Origin: Bugula neritina
Taxonomy: Eukaryota; Bryozoa; Gymnolaemata; Cheilostomatida; Bugulidae
Assembly (NCBI GenBank): GCA_964035545.1
Contig: OZ037769.1
Span: 8,843,429-8,907,428, forward strand
Reading direction: 5' to 3'
Length of the DNA: 64,000 bases
In this document: piece after piece, positions 13,001 through 25,800 of the stretch
Layout of the letters: the number at the start of each line of letters is the position of its first letter
Position numbering within the stretch: position 1 is the first letter of the stretch
The notes under the pieces: model-generated
Told to the model about the DNA's origin: nothing
The model's input: only the letters and a program-made list of their open reading frames with translations
The model's database searches: none
Position numbers and translations under genes: made by a program

Positions 13001-15576
13001 AAACACAAAGATAAGCAAAACAGCCAATTCATGTCTGCTTATTATATATGCCATTATTACATAGTAGACTAAACATGCTCAACTAACATGCTTTGTAGCC
13101 AGTTTTATTTTGTAATATTTCATTTAGCTTATTATATAACACACATCTAGTTTTCAGTGTTTGAGACGTGTGGTTATTGGTGGATACAATAGCCTTATAA
13201 GTTTTTTACACACATTTTATAAGTTATTGATCAGCTATTTAAAAGTGGAATAGCTGCTAACACATTTGTATTTGAAATATTACAATTAAACCTATATATC
13301 TAACAAACATCGATGTTTATGCTTGCATCTCATTGATTTTATAAACTTTATTTCCTAATTCACTTTAACTACTTGAAACAATGTTTTAACATTGTTTGAA
13401 ATCACATGTTTGCAACACCTAATTTTACTCTAGCTGCGCCATGACTCCATCATATACTAATATATAACTTGACAAACTGTTTGAACTTAAGATGACACAG
13501 CAGTTGAGTCTAACAATTGCTTGAAAGTCCTACACTGTGCAAGATTTTGCAAGCACATCTTTTGTAATCAACAAATCTAACATTTCTCATTAATAACAAT
13601 TTACAGAAAAAATTTTTATGAAATGGCGTAAGCAATTTAAGGCTCAGAAGCTAACATCTGCTTGTAAATTTAAAGCTTCCACTCATTCTCTGCAGTGGGC
13701 TTAAGTTTAAAGAAAAGGTCGTCAGCTGTATTTGGTGCGGGTGACCCTGGTATTACTGCTGCTGTCAAGCAACTAGCCTGGGAGCGAGATCTGGACCTCT
13801 GTGCAGGTAAACCTGCACTACACACAGGGAAACCTGATCGGCAGCTGACACCTCTAGACCAGATTGACAGCCCGCCAGACAGCAGGCCAACTACACTTTC
13901 TGTCCCAGATACTGGCAGAACCACAGTGAGTATTTACATCACACTTCTAGATGTGAAATTAAGGCTTTTTCATTTATTAAACTTGAATAACTGTAGGATG
14001 GAGTTCTTGCAAACTTTTGATGCTTTTCAAAGTCATGTTTATAAGAGCATATCAAGTAATTGCTATTGGCAGCTGTTCTACTTAGGCATAAATTAATGCA
14101 GATCATTGCTATGTTGGGGTCCATTCATAAATTTATGGAGCCTGGTTACTTTTTTACAAGCAGAATTCTCGCATTAAGAATATCCACTCGAATTAAGACT
14201 TATTTTTAGAAAAGCAGCTTCTACCGTACTTGTTCAATAATGTTTGTCACTTTACTGTTAATAATATGTGCAATTCCTTTTCATTAGCTCTAAAAAGCTT
14301 ACATACATGTATGTAAAGATATGATTATCAAAGTACATTGAACAGCTGTTTAAAATTATAGATTTTATCTTGGTGTCACACAAAGCTACTGGTAGTGTCA
14401 GTCTAAGGTGAGGATTGATTGCATTGAATAGTGTTTCAAATAAACACTACAGAGACAGAATTAATCTCTTTTCTAAACATGAATAATTCAATAGTTTGAA
14501 GAAGCCAGCATAATACTTAGTAAAAAAGTGGCAGTATTTTAACTTGAACTCAACCTTTAGAATAAAATATGTGCTCTAACCTTGCTTATGTACAGTTTAT
14601 TCATCAGATGAATTCAATAATTTATAAAATAGAAAAAATTGTTTTAGCTTTACTTTTTCTCAATGCCCAATTGTTCCATGTGTGGCTCATAACTGTTGTT
14701 CATGTTGAATAATTACAAGCCAAACCAGGACTTCTCTTCTTTGCTTAAACCTAAGCAGTTCTTGGTAACATCAGGTAATTCTGGTATAGTTAGTCATTTC
14801 TTCTCTTCCCTGTCTCTAAGAGCTGCTAACTGAGTGACTAAATGCTACATAGGTATATTTTTAATGAATTACAAAATGACTAAAATGTGTTGAGGATTGT
14901 TAAAAATCTATAGTCATCAGAAAGTAGTTATATGCCAACTGTTGAAGAATGGTTGGGAACTGCATGAGAACTGTGTGTGAACATGTTATGTCTAGGCTAT
15001 AGTGTCCTGTAGAATGTTGTAAGCATGTTTATAATTCCACCTGTCTGCATGCACCATAGCTCAAAGCAGTGTAAGATGTATCATGCCCTTTAACACTGTA
15101 GAACTTCATTGTGTGGCTATTGGCTGTTACAGAATTACTTTTTTGCATCAAAATGTTTTTATAGTTATAATACAAAGTTATGTATATACTAGCATGAAAT
15201 TTAAAATAATATTTAAAATTGCCAAGAAAAATATTCTAATTTTAAGGTTTGAAACTGTATATAATATATGCACCTATTCCACTAATGTTTTCATTCTTTT
15301 ATCATAGAAAAAACAAAGCTTATATGCTTTTAAATTAATGGCATATCCTAAGCAAAATTTGACTTAAAAAATAACTATTAAATGATCCTGGAATGTTTAT
15401 AATGTTTTAAGAAACAAAAAAGTGTTATAGAAATCATCAAGGACCTGGACTACATTGTATTTTCATTACAGATTGACTACCTTGATGACGACGAGCTTGA
15501 GGATATTATCAAGCAGGCAGAAGATTATGAGAGGATGACTCCAAACAGCACAGCATCCATACAAAGCAAATCTTAG
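1079..15576 (+). CDS. TRPV-type cation channel, 5'-partial, eight exons
   Basis: Transient receptor potential vanilloid-type channel, a plasma-membrane cation channel used in sensory cells. Exons read from splice sites: 1079-1304, 3058-3167, 4005-4123, 9089-9368, about 9737-9864, 10946-11084, 13696-13925 and 15472-15576. The phases agree except at the start of exon 5, where several AGs are possible. Exon 1 has a helix ending IAVPCAWCMLLFFAK. Exon 2 encodes the next helix (MMFYKILIGDIVRF). Exon 3 carries the pore helix and filter region (LSLVHMTFGEFV). Exon 4 encodes S6 (PILLLNMLIAMMGNTY), the TRPV hallmark, then KEWIRQWAKIVLVLERA. Exons 5-8 encode a cytoplasmic tail (LMVIKQSNKTMAKQRK, then an acidic end YLDDDELEDIIKQAEDYE) and a TAG stop. 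The 5' part with the ankyrin repeats is outside the window. The invertebrate OSM-9/Inactive-type subfamily is my guess; membership in TRPV is firm. Confidence 0.88.
3285..3559. mobile_element. MITE copy 1, PIF/Harbinger-like, with TAA target duplication
   Basis: A 275-bp noncoding element in a TRPV intron. It begins CCCCCTGAACACATTTTGCC and ends in the near-reverse complement GTGTGTCTAGGGGG. The terminal inverted similarity runs about 55 bp. It is flanked by TAA on both sides (3282-3284 and 3560-3562). A second diverged copy lies at 17408-17708. Three-base TWA target duplications are characteristic of PIF/Harbinger elements. There is no coding capacity, so it must have been mobilised in trans. 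Confidence 0.8.
4131..8858. repeat. 34-bp minisatellite array, about 139 copies, filling a TRPV intron
   Basis: A near-perfect head-to-tail array of a 34-bp unit whose core reads ACATGTAGCTACTAATATTA followed by TATGCTTATACATT. It starts seven bases after the exon 3 donor and makes up most of the 4.96-kb intron before the S6 exon. Variants are mostly single substitutions (CTACTAAT versus CTAATAAT, TATT versus TACT, TTATAC versus TTACAC) and 2-3 bp indels. Rare variants recur at multiples of the unit, so the array also has higher-order duplications. Confidence 0.98.
10075..10207 (-). mobile_element. tRNA-derived SINE fragment
   Basis: On the minus strand the sequence starts near CAGCCATGGTTTAGGGGTTA, which resembles a tRNA 5' half and its A box (about 10183-10202). 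It continues to a perfect B box, GGTTCAAACCC (plus-strand 10147-10157), spaced as in a tRNA. The downstream body includes AGGAAGAGCATCCAGTCATA, a motif of the kind common in SINE bodies. It lies in a TRPV intron. A functional tRNA is unlikely because the acceptor stem does not close. Confidence 0.75.
11085..13695. other. TRPV intron, no distinct feature seen
   Basis: Unique-looking AT-rich intron between the sixth and seventh TRPV exons. A 90-codon antisense open frame around 11326-11598 has no recognisable motif and is probably chance. The later intron (13926-15471) is similar, with only short AT-rich stretches. Confidence 0.5.
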
Positions 15577-16624
15577 GACAGCAGAGCACAGTACTCTAGT
15601 AACAACAGTGTTGAATATCATTATGTATGAACAACATTTTTAGGCGAAACACTACTCACGGTGTTCACCATTGCTTCCAATAACATAATATTTTATGAAG
15701 CTTTTATTATCAATATTGCAGCTAATATTTACTATTTTCTCACTTTGGAAAAGTTTATTTTATTTTTATATTTGTGTAACTGCATAATAGCGCCAGAATT
15801 CTTCATCAAGTTTCTGCTGGTCTTCATATTAAATACATTAGTAAATTCAGAGAATCGCAATTGATATTTTTATAATAAATTGAAGAAATTGATACATGGA
15901 CCAACTATATTATAATTGAATAAGAAACTATAGGTATTAATGCATGAAAGTAGAAATAAAAACCGAATAATCTAGTGGCATGCTATTTTTTATTATTGGT
16001 GACATTATACAGCATAGTGCTCTAGGAGAAATGTTAAGGCATCATGATTATGATTTGAGACAAATTTTAAGTTTTATATGGACAATTTATTCCACAAATC
16101 GGTCAGCTACATGTACATGCATTTTGAAAATTTATAAACTTCGCTTAAAATTACAGCATTATGTTTTAAAAGAAAGAGAGATCGCCCATTAGCTAGTAGT
16201 AATATAATAATAAAGCCACGGAATAATAAAGCAGGCATGTTTTCTAAAACCATAACTTAGCTGCATGAATAAAATTATTCACCCTTAACCAGCCAAACTT
16301 GCATCATAGCAAAATTTTAATGTAAAAATGTAAATAGAAAACTTAGATTGCGTGCATACCACAGTGACCTATACACAAAGGATGTATTGAAATCAAAATC
16401 TTGAGTATAAATATTGGACCTTTGAGATTCAAGCCACAACCCCTCTTTGCAAACCATGACCTGTGTTGACTGACAGGGATATACGAGTATCTAGTGATTG
16501 TAGCTACATAAGAGTCACGTAACATTATGTAGGATACATTGTGACTAGTAAGAGAGGGAGGCAAGTGTATGGCGCTTGGCAACAGAGAGAGAGAGAGTCT
16601 GTGTGTGAAATCAAAATGATTAGA
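15577..16624. other. Intergenic region between convergent TRPV and P3H genes
   Basis: About 1 kb between the TRPV stop and the minisatellite at the 3' end of the minus-strand hydroxylase gene. AATAAA-type signals are present (for example TTCATATTAAATAC near 15824 and AATAAT/AATAAA clusters near 15950 and 16204). They could serve as polyadenylation signals for TRPV on the plus strand. No other feature was recognised. Confidence 0.45.
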
Positions 16625-16812
16625 CATCTACAGTTCATCATGTATGTTGAAAGTTCTACAGTTCATCATGTATGTTGAAGGTTCTACAGTTCATCACGTA
16701 TGTTGAAGGTTCTACAGTTCATCATGTATGTTGAAAGTTCTACAGTTCATCGTGTATTTTGAAGGTTCTACAGTTCATCATGTATGTTGAAGATTCTACA
16801 GTTCATCATGCA
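16625..16812. repeat. 28-bp minisatellite overlapping the P3H stop codon, about seven copies
   Basis: A tandem array of a 28-bp unit with plus-strand core TCTACAGTTCATCATGTATG followed by TTGAAAGT. On the coding (minus) strand each unit contains CATGATGAACTGTAG. The right-most copy supplies the last codons and stop of the prolyl 3-hydroxylase (CAT GAT GAA CTG TAG, HDEL-stop, 16796-16810). The rest of the array is therefore in the 3' UTR. Confidence 0.92.
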
Positions 16813-19800
16813 TTTGATTATGGTTGTGTAACTTGTCCAGCATGTCTCTAGCATCTGCCCTACTCTGCTCAGAGTGATGCGGATCCAATGTAAACCAGAC
16901 AGCAAGAGCACACCTTCTCCCAGACCTGACAGCCTTCACTCCGTGATAGTCTCCAGCATGGAAGGCAACCAGCCTACCACACTTTGGCTTGACTGAAGAC
17001 TAAAATATACAGTGAAGTTAGACTATCTCAGTATCGTAGTCCTAGCACATCATGGTATCATAGTATCATAGCACATCATAGTATCATAGCACATGTATAG
17101 CACATCATAGTACCATAGCGCATGTATAGCAAATCATAGTATCATAGCACATGTATAGCACATTATAGTATCATAGCACATATATAGCACATCATAGTTA
17201 TCATAGTCATAGCCCATCATAGTATCATAGCACATGTATAGCACATCATAGTATCATAGCACATGTATAGCACATCATAGTATCATAGTCATAGCACATA
17301 GTTACATTTGCCTGTCGAGGAAAACGTTGAGTAGCCAGCACTATGACGCACCTATCTACACACTTGTTGAAAATATTTACCAAGTTAGCGCAACAAACTG
17401 CTTCTTACCCACTAAACACACTTTGCCGCACAGTAGGCCGTAACGTAAAATGTCAGCCATTTGTAATGTGCCTGGGGCTGAAATTTCCAAAGTGCGCTAT
17501 TGGGTACATCCCTGACACCTCACTGGACATTTACATCCAATGAATTGACAACAACGTTTTCCTGCTCAATAGGAGCCCGTCGCAATTTTTTAATCAAGCA
17601 GTGCTTGATCCTGACATACCGCAACACCGTACAGGAAGCTCGAGCATTTGTAAAAATGGCCAACATTTTACGTTATGGCTTACGGTGCGGCAAAGTGTGT
17701 CTAGGGGGTTAAGCTACTTTTATTAGTTGCACAGAAAAAATCTTGCCACCAGGACCCCTTCTTAATGTAATGATAATAGATTCAGAGGAAATTTTAGTTG
17801 AAAACTATGATATATATAGATATATGTAGGAGGTGTAAATACACTACCTGCTCATGTTTATGGTTGTCTGTGAAAAAGAACTCCCCTCCTTCAAAGTTGT
17901 CATTAAGATAGAGAAGTCCACTGCAACACAGCCACCAGCAAGTGAGTGTTTAATGAGCAAAACATTAATTTGATTATAAAGACAAAATAGTTAACATGGG
18001 AAGCCACTCTTACATAATTCTTCTCACGTATTACATGGGCATCAATTTACAAGAAGCTTACCAAAGTGTAATTGCAGATAACATTTTAGCATAGCTCCTT
18101 AAAGTGAGTTTACCACACATTAACATTCACCTAAAGAATTAATAAATTACTATCCAATTGCATTGCCTATTCTCCCATAACTTAACCAATCATGTACAGG
18201 TGAACGGACTTTCTAGAGACACAAAGAGGAATGTTCCACTGTAAGGAGAATATTGTGTAGCTAGGAGCTGAGGGTGGAGAGACTAACCTGTAAGCTCTGT
18301 GTGTATAAGAGGATGATGTTTTGTGGCATGTGCCATCTTTCTGAATAGCACAGTTGTCGGCATGTACCGGGTGACTGAGGTCAGCTCTGCTCGACCTCTC
18401 ATCTGCAATCATAGTGTCAACTACATCTCCTCCATGCCACCTACTCACAGTATAATAACCTACATCTCCTTCATGCCACCTACTCACAGTATAATAACCT
18501 ACATCTCCTCCATGCCACCTACTCACAGTATAATAACCTACATCTCCTCCATGCTACCTACTCACAGTATAATAACCTACATCTCCTCCATGTCACCTAC
18601 TCACTGTATAATAACCTACATCTCCTCCATGCCACCTACTCACAGTATAATAACTTACATCTCCTCCATGCTACCTACTCACTGTATAATAACCTACATC
18701 TCCTCCATGCCACCTACTCACAGTATAATAACCTACATCTCCTCCATGCTACCTACTCACTGTATAATAACCTACATCTCCTCCATGCTACCTACTCACA
18801 GTATAATAACCTACATCTCCTCCATGCCACCTACTCACAGTATAATAACCTACATCTCCTCCATGCCACCTACTCACAGTATAATAACCTACATCTCCTC
18901 CATGTCACCTACTCACTGTATAATAACCTACATCTCCTCCATGCCACCTACTCACTGTATAATAACCTACATCTCCTCCATGCCACCTACTCACTGTATA
19001 ATAACCTACATCTCTTCCATGCTACCTGCTCACTGTATAACCTACATCTCCTCCATGCCACCTACTCACAGTATAATAACCTACATCTCCTCCATGCTAC
19101 CTACTCACAGTATAATAACCTACATCTCCTCCATGCTACCTGCTCACTGTATAACCTACATCTCCTCCATGCCACCTACTCACAGTATAATAACCTACAT
19201 CTCCTCCATGCCACCTACTCCCTGTATAATAACCTACATCTCCTCCATGCCACCTACTCACTGTATAATAACCTACATCTCCTCCATGCCACCTACTCAC
19301 TGTATAATAACCTACATCTCCTCCATGCCACCTACTCACTGTATACTAACCTACATCTCCCCCATGCTACCTACTCACTGTATAATAACCTACATCTCCT
19401 CCATGTCACCTACTCACAGTATAATAATCTACATCTCCTCCATGCTATCTACTCACAATATACTAACCTACATCTCCTCCATGCTATCTACTCACAGTAT
19501 AATAATCTACATCTCCTCCATGCTATCTACTCACTGTATAATAACCTACATCTCCTCCATGCCACCTACTCACTGTATAACCTACATCTCTTCCATGCCA
19601 CCTACTCACAATATACTAACCTACATCTCCTCCATGCTATCTACTCACAGTATAATAATCTACATCTCCTCCATGCTACCTACTCACAGTATAATAACCT
19701 ACATCTCCTCCATGCTACCTACTCACAGTATAATAACCTACATCTCCTCCATGCTACCTACTCACAATATACTAACCTACATCTCCTCCATGCTACCTAC

Positions 19801-22800
19801 TCACTGTATAATAACCTACATCTCCTCCATGCCACCTACTCACTGTATAACCTACATCTCCTCCATGCTACCTACTCACTGTATAATAACCTACATCTCC
19901 TCCATGTCACCTACTCACAGTATAATAACCTACATCTCCTCCATGCTACCTACTTACAGTATAATAACCTACATCTCCTCCATGCCACCTACTCACTGTA
20001 TAATAACCTACATCTCTTCCCTGCCACCTACTCACTGTATAATAACCTACATCTCCTCCATGCCACCTACTCACTGTACAATAACCTACATCTCCTCCAT
20101 GCTACCTACTCACTGTATAATAACCTACATCTCCTCCATGCCACCTACTCACTGTATACTAACCTACATCTCCTCCATGCTATCTACTCACAATATAATA
20201 ACCTACATCTCCTCCATGCTATCTACTCACAGTATAATAACCTACATCTCTTCCATGCCACCTACTCACTGTATAATAACCTACATCTCCTCCATGCCAC
20301 CTACTCACTGTATAATAACCTACATCTCTTCCATGCTACCTGCTCACTGTATAACCTACATCTCCTCCATGCCACCTACTCACAATCCAAAGCTAATAAA
20401 GCTTTTCATTTAAATGTACATGTATTGCAGACACTGCCATGTGAAGACAAAACTAACTACATAGAAAGATAGAATTCTGTATAGTTGTATTTACGGCCAC
20501 TCATGACAAAAAATTTGCACACTTAGAAACTAGAATAAAGCAGAGGTACAGAGCATAATTAACCAATTAGAAATACCAAACTTAAGTTGCAATATCCATC
20601 CCTTGTGCCCCATGAGCCTCATTTTCAAACCCGCAGCCACTCGGAGTACAGCTGATGATGCAGACGTATAGATTATTACTCATAGCAGACCACACAGGTG
20701 CATTTAAACTACTTCTTACAACTAAACACAAAACTCAGCCACAGTACAGCGGCCAAGGTACGGTGAAATGTATCAGAAGATGGTAATTACCAAGAGCAGT
20801 GCGGCACACCAGGTGTGTGAAGTCAAAGTACAGCTCATGCAGGTTGAAATACATCTGTGTGTACCTGCGTGTGTTCTCACTTAGCTCCAGGTACATGTTG
20901 AGCAGCGGTGAGGCAAGCTTTCCTTCCTCCACTAACTAAAATCATACTAATATGGTTGAAGTAGGTATCAATGATGTCAGAATGAGCCAATCACTATCAG
21001 ATAATAAATTGGAGTTAGGTGCAATAATGGAGAAATTGAGAAAAGCCTGTGTTCTAGATTAGAAATGTAGCATAAGAAGTTATGTTCTCACAAAAAATTT
21101 CAACCCGCAACACAAACCAAAATCTATAAAGAAATTTATAAAACTTAGGCTATCTCAATTTGGCCACTACTGCACCTAAATGATAAATTGTTTCATATTC
21201 ACCAATGTGACGGCTTCTTAGTATTAATATGAGCAAATTACAACATTAATATATTACATGTTATACACCCATATTCAACATCAATAGAGACAACAGTAGC
21301 CCTACTTGTAGTCTATCAGACACGTGATTAACTTTGCATGAGTCACCAGAATGAGTCATGACATGACATCACTCTAAGGTAAACTTCAGACTATTTTCGA
21401 GAGATGTAGATTTAATTTATTAACATCGATCTTATTCCAAAGCAAAACAATAATGAGGAGTAGAAACAATCTCTCATGGATGTGATTGGTTATCAGATAA
21501 ATGTATAGTCTGAGTAATTTAGAACTTAATAGATGAGCAACCTGCATGAATATTGGATAAACACTTACATGTTGGGATTGGTTGATGCCAAGACTAAATA
21601 TAGCCTCCCTTTCAGAGAAGTGGACAGGAGGGTCACCTACACCCCTGGTGTAGCCAGCAACACCCACTTTCTGGTAAATGAGAGAGTTCATCAGGTTTAA
21701 GGCCATGACCACACATCTAGTTGTTAGTAGGTGGTAGGTGAGGGCAGAGGGAGTAGTGGGGAGGGAGTTTGAGGGTAATGGGGAGGGGGACACGATTAAC
21801 AGCTGGAGGGGAGGGGTTATAAGATAAGTAGTGACAAACCTGTTGAGCTGTGTTAACCATCAGTCCCTGGAAAAGCTCATGCTTAGTAAGAGGGTTTCTA
21901 GCTGAATAACCATCTCCAATAACTCCATGCATCTGTTAGTGTAGTTACAGTGAGTAAAATACAGCTATACTAACATAATATACAACTGCAACTGTAGCAA
22001 GGACACATGCATCTGTTAGTGCAGTTACAGTGAGTAAAATACAGCTATACTACCATAATATACAACTGCAACTGTAGCAAGGACACATGCATCTGTTAGT
22101 GCAGTTACAGTGAGTAAAATACAGCTATACTACCATAATATACAACTGCAACTGTAGCAAGGACACATGCATCTGTTAGTGCAGTTACAGTGAGTAAAAT
22201 ACAGCTATACTACCATAATATACAACTGCAACTGTAGCAAGGACACATGCATCTGTTAGTATAGTTACAGTGAGTAAAATACAGCTATACTACCATAATA
22301 TACAACTGCAACTGTAGCAAGGACACATGCATCTGTTAGTATAAGCTTTGTTAGATAAGAAGTAGCATATTCTTATATGTTTATAGATTATATAAAGTAC
22401 AAAATGACTGTACAAGCCGTAGATTAGTGTAGGTTATCACTAATTTAAGCCAATGCCATCTTCACTCAGCACCTGATCCTACATTCTTTTCACAGAGGGT
22501 TGTAAAGATTACAGAGATTAGACTTGGATTTACCATTGCTGTGATGTCCCTCCCACACATGCGTTTCAAGCTAATACTATAACTATCACATATATAACAA
22601 AACTCTTTACTATAAACCACCAGCCAGTCATTTAAAGTGAGCACTGCAGGGTAGAGTGTCACTCTTTTGACATCAGGGGAATAATATTATGTTTCACAGT
22701 TACTTTGCGTGAGGAAGCAAATAGGAACTAAAAGCCTACTTTTTAAAGATTTCCCCTCATTTATGGTGAAATATTCCCTGACTTAGTTGTGAGGTACAGG

Positions 22801-25800
22801 TAATAGAGGTTTGAACTGAGGTCAAACTACTATATCCTTGAATAAAACTACCCCAGACCAACAACCTACAACTATATATTAATGAGCAACCAGCCATTAG
22901 CAATGCCTACAACCTAGATTACCTGTGGGAGTTGTGCTCTCTATTAGACACTATTGAATGAGAAACATACGCACTATCAAATAGTCTAAACTTTAACAAT
23001 TCCTGGACCAAGTTATATCAACACTACTGATATTTTGGTTAAATATTTTCGTTCAATAAAAAAATTAAACTCATTTAAAGGTGAGCTGAGCATGACAATC
23101 CCCAGAATGCAATAGTGACAGCAACATGATAAAACTAAAGTCTAGCCGGCTGCTTCTTCCATGACAGTTTAGAGTTGATGGACGACTGTACCAGAGGGTG
23201 CATTCTGATCACACAGCTTGGAGTAAAAAATTTTATTTTTGGCTCTGGTCAAGTGGCATATAAGTAAATTTTTATGATTTGTGTTCTCATTAAATAAGAA
23301 CACAAGGAAGGGAAACTCCAGTAATGTACAAACAGCATAGTAACTATTGTGAAGACTTGATTACAGTTTGAGTGTTGGAAGAATGTGATGGCCACAGTTG
23401 TGTTGGAAACATTGTAATATTTTGAAACAACATGCTCTTTTAAATCTACCAAAAATGTGCAAATTGAAAGCAATAAAATACAGAACAGCAATGGGCCTCT
23501 GCTGAAATGAGGGATTGAAAAGTTAGTCTAAACTCTAAAACACTAAGGCTTGAAATTGGGTCCCAACCCACTCTCTACTACTCTCTATAGTTGCCCAATC
23601 GTAGAGAGGTAGACCATGACACAGCTCTACGAGAGATCCAAGTTATAGAAATACCAAGCCTTAGCTACATGTAACTATTTAATATCTGATGTACAACTAA
23701 TGCACTGTAATGAATCTTGGCTTACTTGACACATGTTGATGAGATGAGAGCATTGTTCTGGGGTGGCAAATCCATCAGCAACAAACCTCTCAGTACCGCC
23801 AAGGTCTGCTGCTGTCGCATTGACCTGCATAACAAGTGTTTGTCCTCATTAGGATCATACAGTGAGAAGAAAGCACACAACTCCTGAACACTGCAAATCA
23901 ACTAGATTAGCGTAATATGTATATAATATGATGCTCACCTTAACATTGCCACCAAGAAATCCTTCCAACTCTGCCAGCTGTTTCTGTCGCTACAAAGTGA
24001 GTAGTAAATATAAGAGACAGTTATATGTTCAATAAAATAAACATTAAATGGTGAAGCAAAAGGCTCCATGGCAGATTGTCAGCGCAGAGCCGACTATGCA
24101 GTGTTAAACAGCTTATAGCAACATTCAACACCTCACCCTTCTATCCCATTGCACATTGTCACAACTCTACCATATATAGCACCACTTCAACAAAACAACA
24201 TTACAGAAAATTAGTGAATTAATTTTCAAGTCAGAATTTACCCACAGCAATATTCTATAAATATTGCTATAGTAGATATATCCTGCACTAGATTATATAG
24301 ATTATAGTTTCATAGTTTGTGGTGAAGACCAGCATTTTCAGCAAAACTATTTTGAGACGGCATGAAATTATCAACACAATTTGCCAGTACATTATAGATA
24401 TAAAATAATAACAGTTTAGTCTAAATCCAAAGCCAATATGCTACAGTTACGTGATTGTCGGGTGCATGAAAATGCTTTCATAGAAATTCGTAACATGATT
24501 CACCTGAAACCCCTAAAGCCTGAGGATATTTTCATGGTAAACACCCAACAAATATCTTACTTGTATAAGCCAATTATAAGTGCAGCAAAACACTTAAAAG
24601 AAGTAAACTGCCTGTGCTATGATACATTGTGGATGTTGAATGAGATTGAATAGAAGCAATAGGATTATGATCAAGTGGTGACAATGTAGAATGCAGTTAC
24701 CAACAAATTAGCACCCCAAACAATCACTCCAATTTTCACCTCAACACCATTCAGCAATAAATAGCTTTTTAATGAATTAATAAACACAATTTTGCATAAA
24801 TCTATAGTTAGATGGTGAGGACTGACAATGCACATTCATTGCGTCTCAAGTGTAAGGTTAAATTGATATTAAATATTAAGTATTAATTTGAATGCAAACA
24901 AAACAGATTGATATCTATATAGGATTTTCTCATGACTAGACCGCATTCATTAGGTGTCAAATTGTTAGTCTGAGTACCAAATAAAAGTGCCAAGCTGTAC
25001 AGTGGGTGTGGCAGCAGCCCCCTCCCTCCCCCCAACCAGTAGCTGTGAGCAAAAGTAAATTGGTGTGCATATTTAAAGTTGATAAGTATTTTGGAAAGGG
25101 TGCCAGATGTAATTCAGCGTTAATCATTAATTGCATATCCCCTGTGTATTCAGTCATGAAAATAAACACTAAGATAACAAGACTTCTAATTCTAAACAAA
25201 TTAAGATCCTGAAATAATGATAATGAGAGGTCACATGCAACACGAAGGGAACACAAACTGCTAAATTCCTACCTCCAACCTGAGCATTGCTGGATAAACT
25301 ATTTTTTGTCATTTCTAAAAAATAGTGACAAGATAAGAGTTGGAACTTGAAAGAAATAAGCTCAAGCATAAATGTATAAATTCACACACACCAAGTGTTA
25401 TGGCAACCCAAGTTTCCACAGTGTAAGATCTTTACATTTTTCAATTAAATAAAATTCACAGCTTCCATATAAAACCTGATCACTTTTCTAAGAACTTTAC
25501 AAACAACATTCTTGCAAATTTAGAAATTCTAATAAAAAGGTATGGAGGCTGAAGGAAACAAACGGCACCAAGTTTTTAATATACACAGATATGGGAAATG
25601 GCACTTGGCATTTGAGTGACAAAGCAATTGAATTAAAAAGGCCCACTATGCTTATACAGGTAGCGCATATAGTATTATAGGTGGAGCAGATCTATACACT
25701 GTATCCTAATTCCCTCATATTGCATATCCCCTCTTTTATGAGAATTGTAAAGGAAATTGATAAGCCTGAATTAATGGGAAACAGACATCTGCCCTTAGTT

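Noticed and set aside
13695-14096. Separate small gene starting at ATG 13695
   Set aside because: The first 230 bp are a TRPV exon (13696-13925) joining in phase to exons on both sides. The rest is intron read-through.
18323-20413. 696-codon plus-strand ORF as a repeat protein gene
   Set aside because: It is a 39-bp minisatellite inside an intron of the minus-strand P3H gene. The unit is a multiple of three, so the frame stays open automatically, and no domain or splice context supports a protein.
24438-24653. 71-codon plus-strand ORF with normal-looking composition
   Set aside because: It lies in a P3H intron, has no recognised motif, and has no splice partners. Length is within chance expectation for 64 kb.
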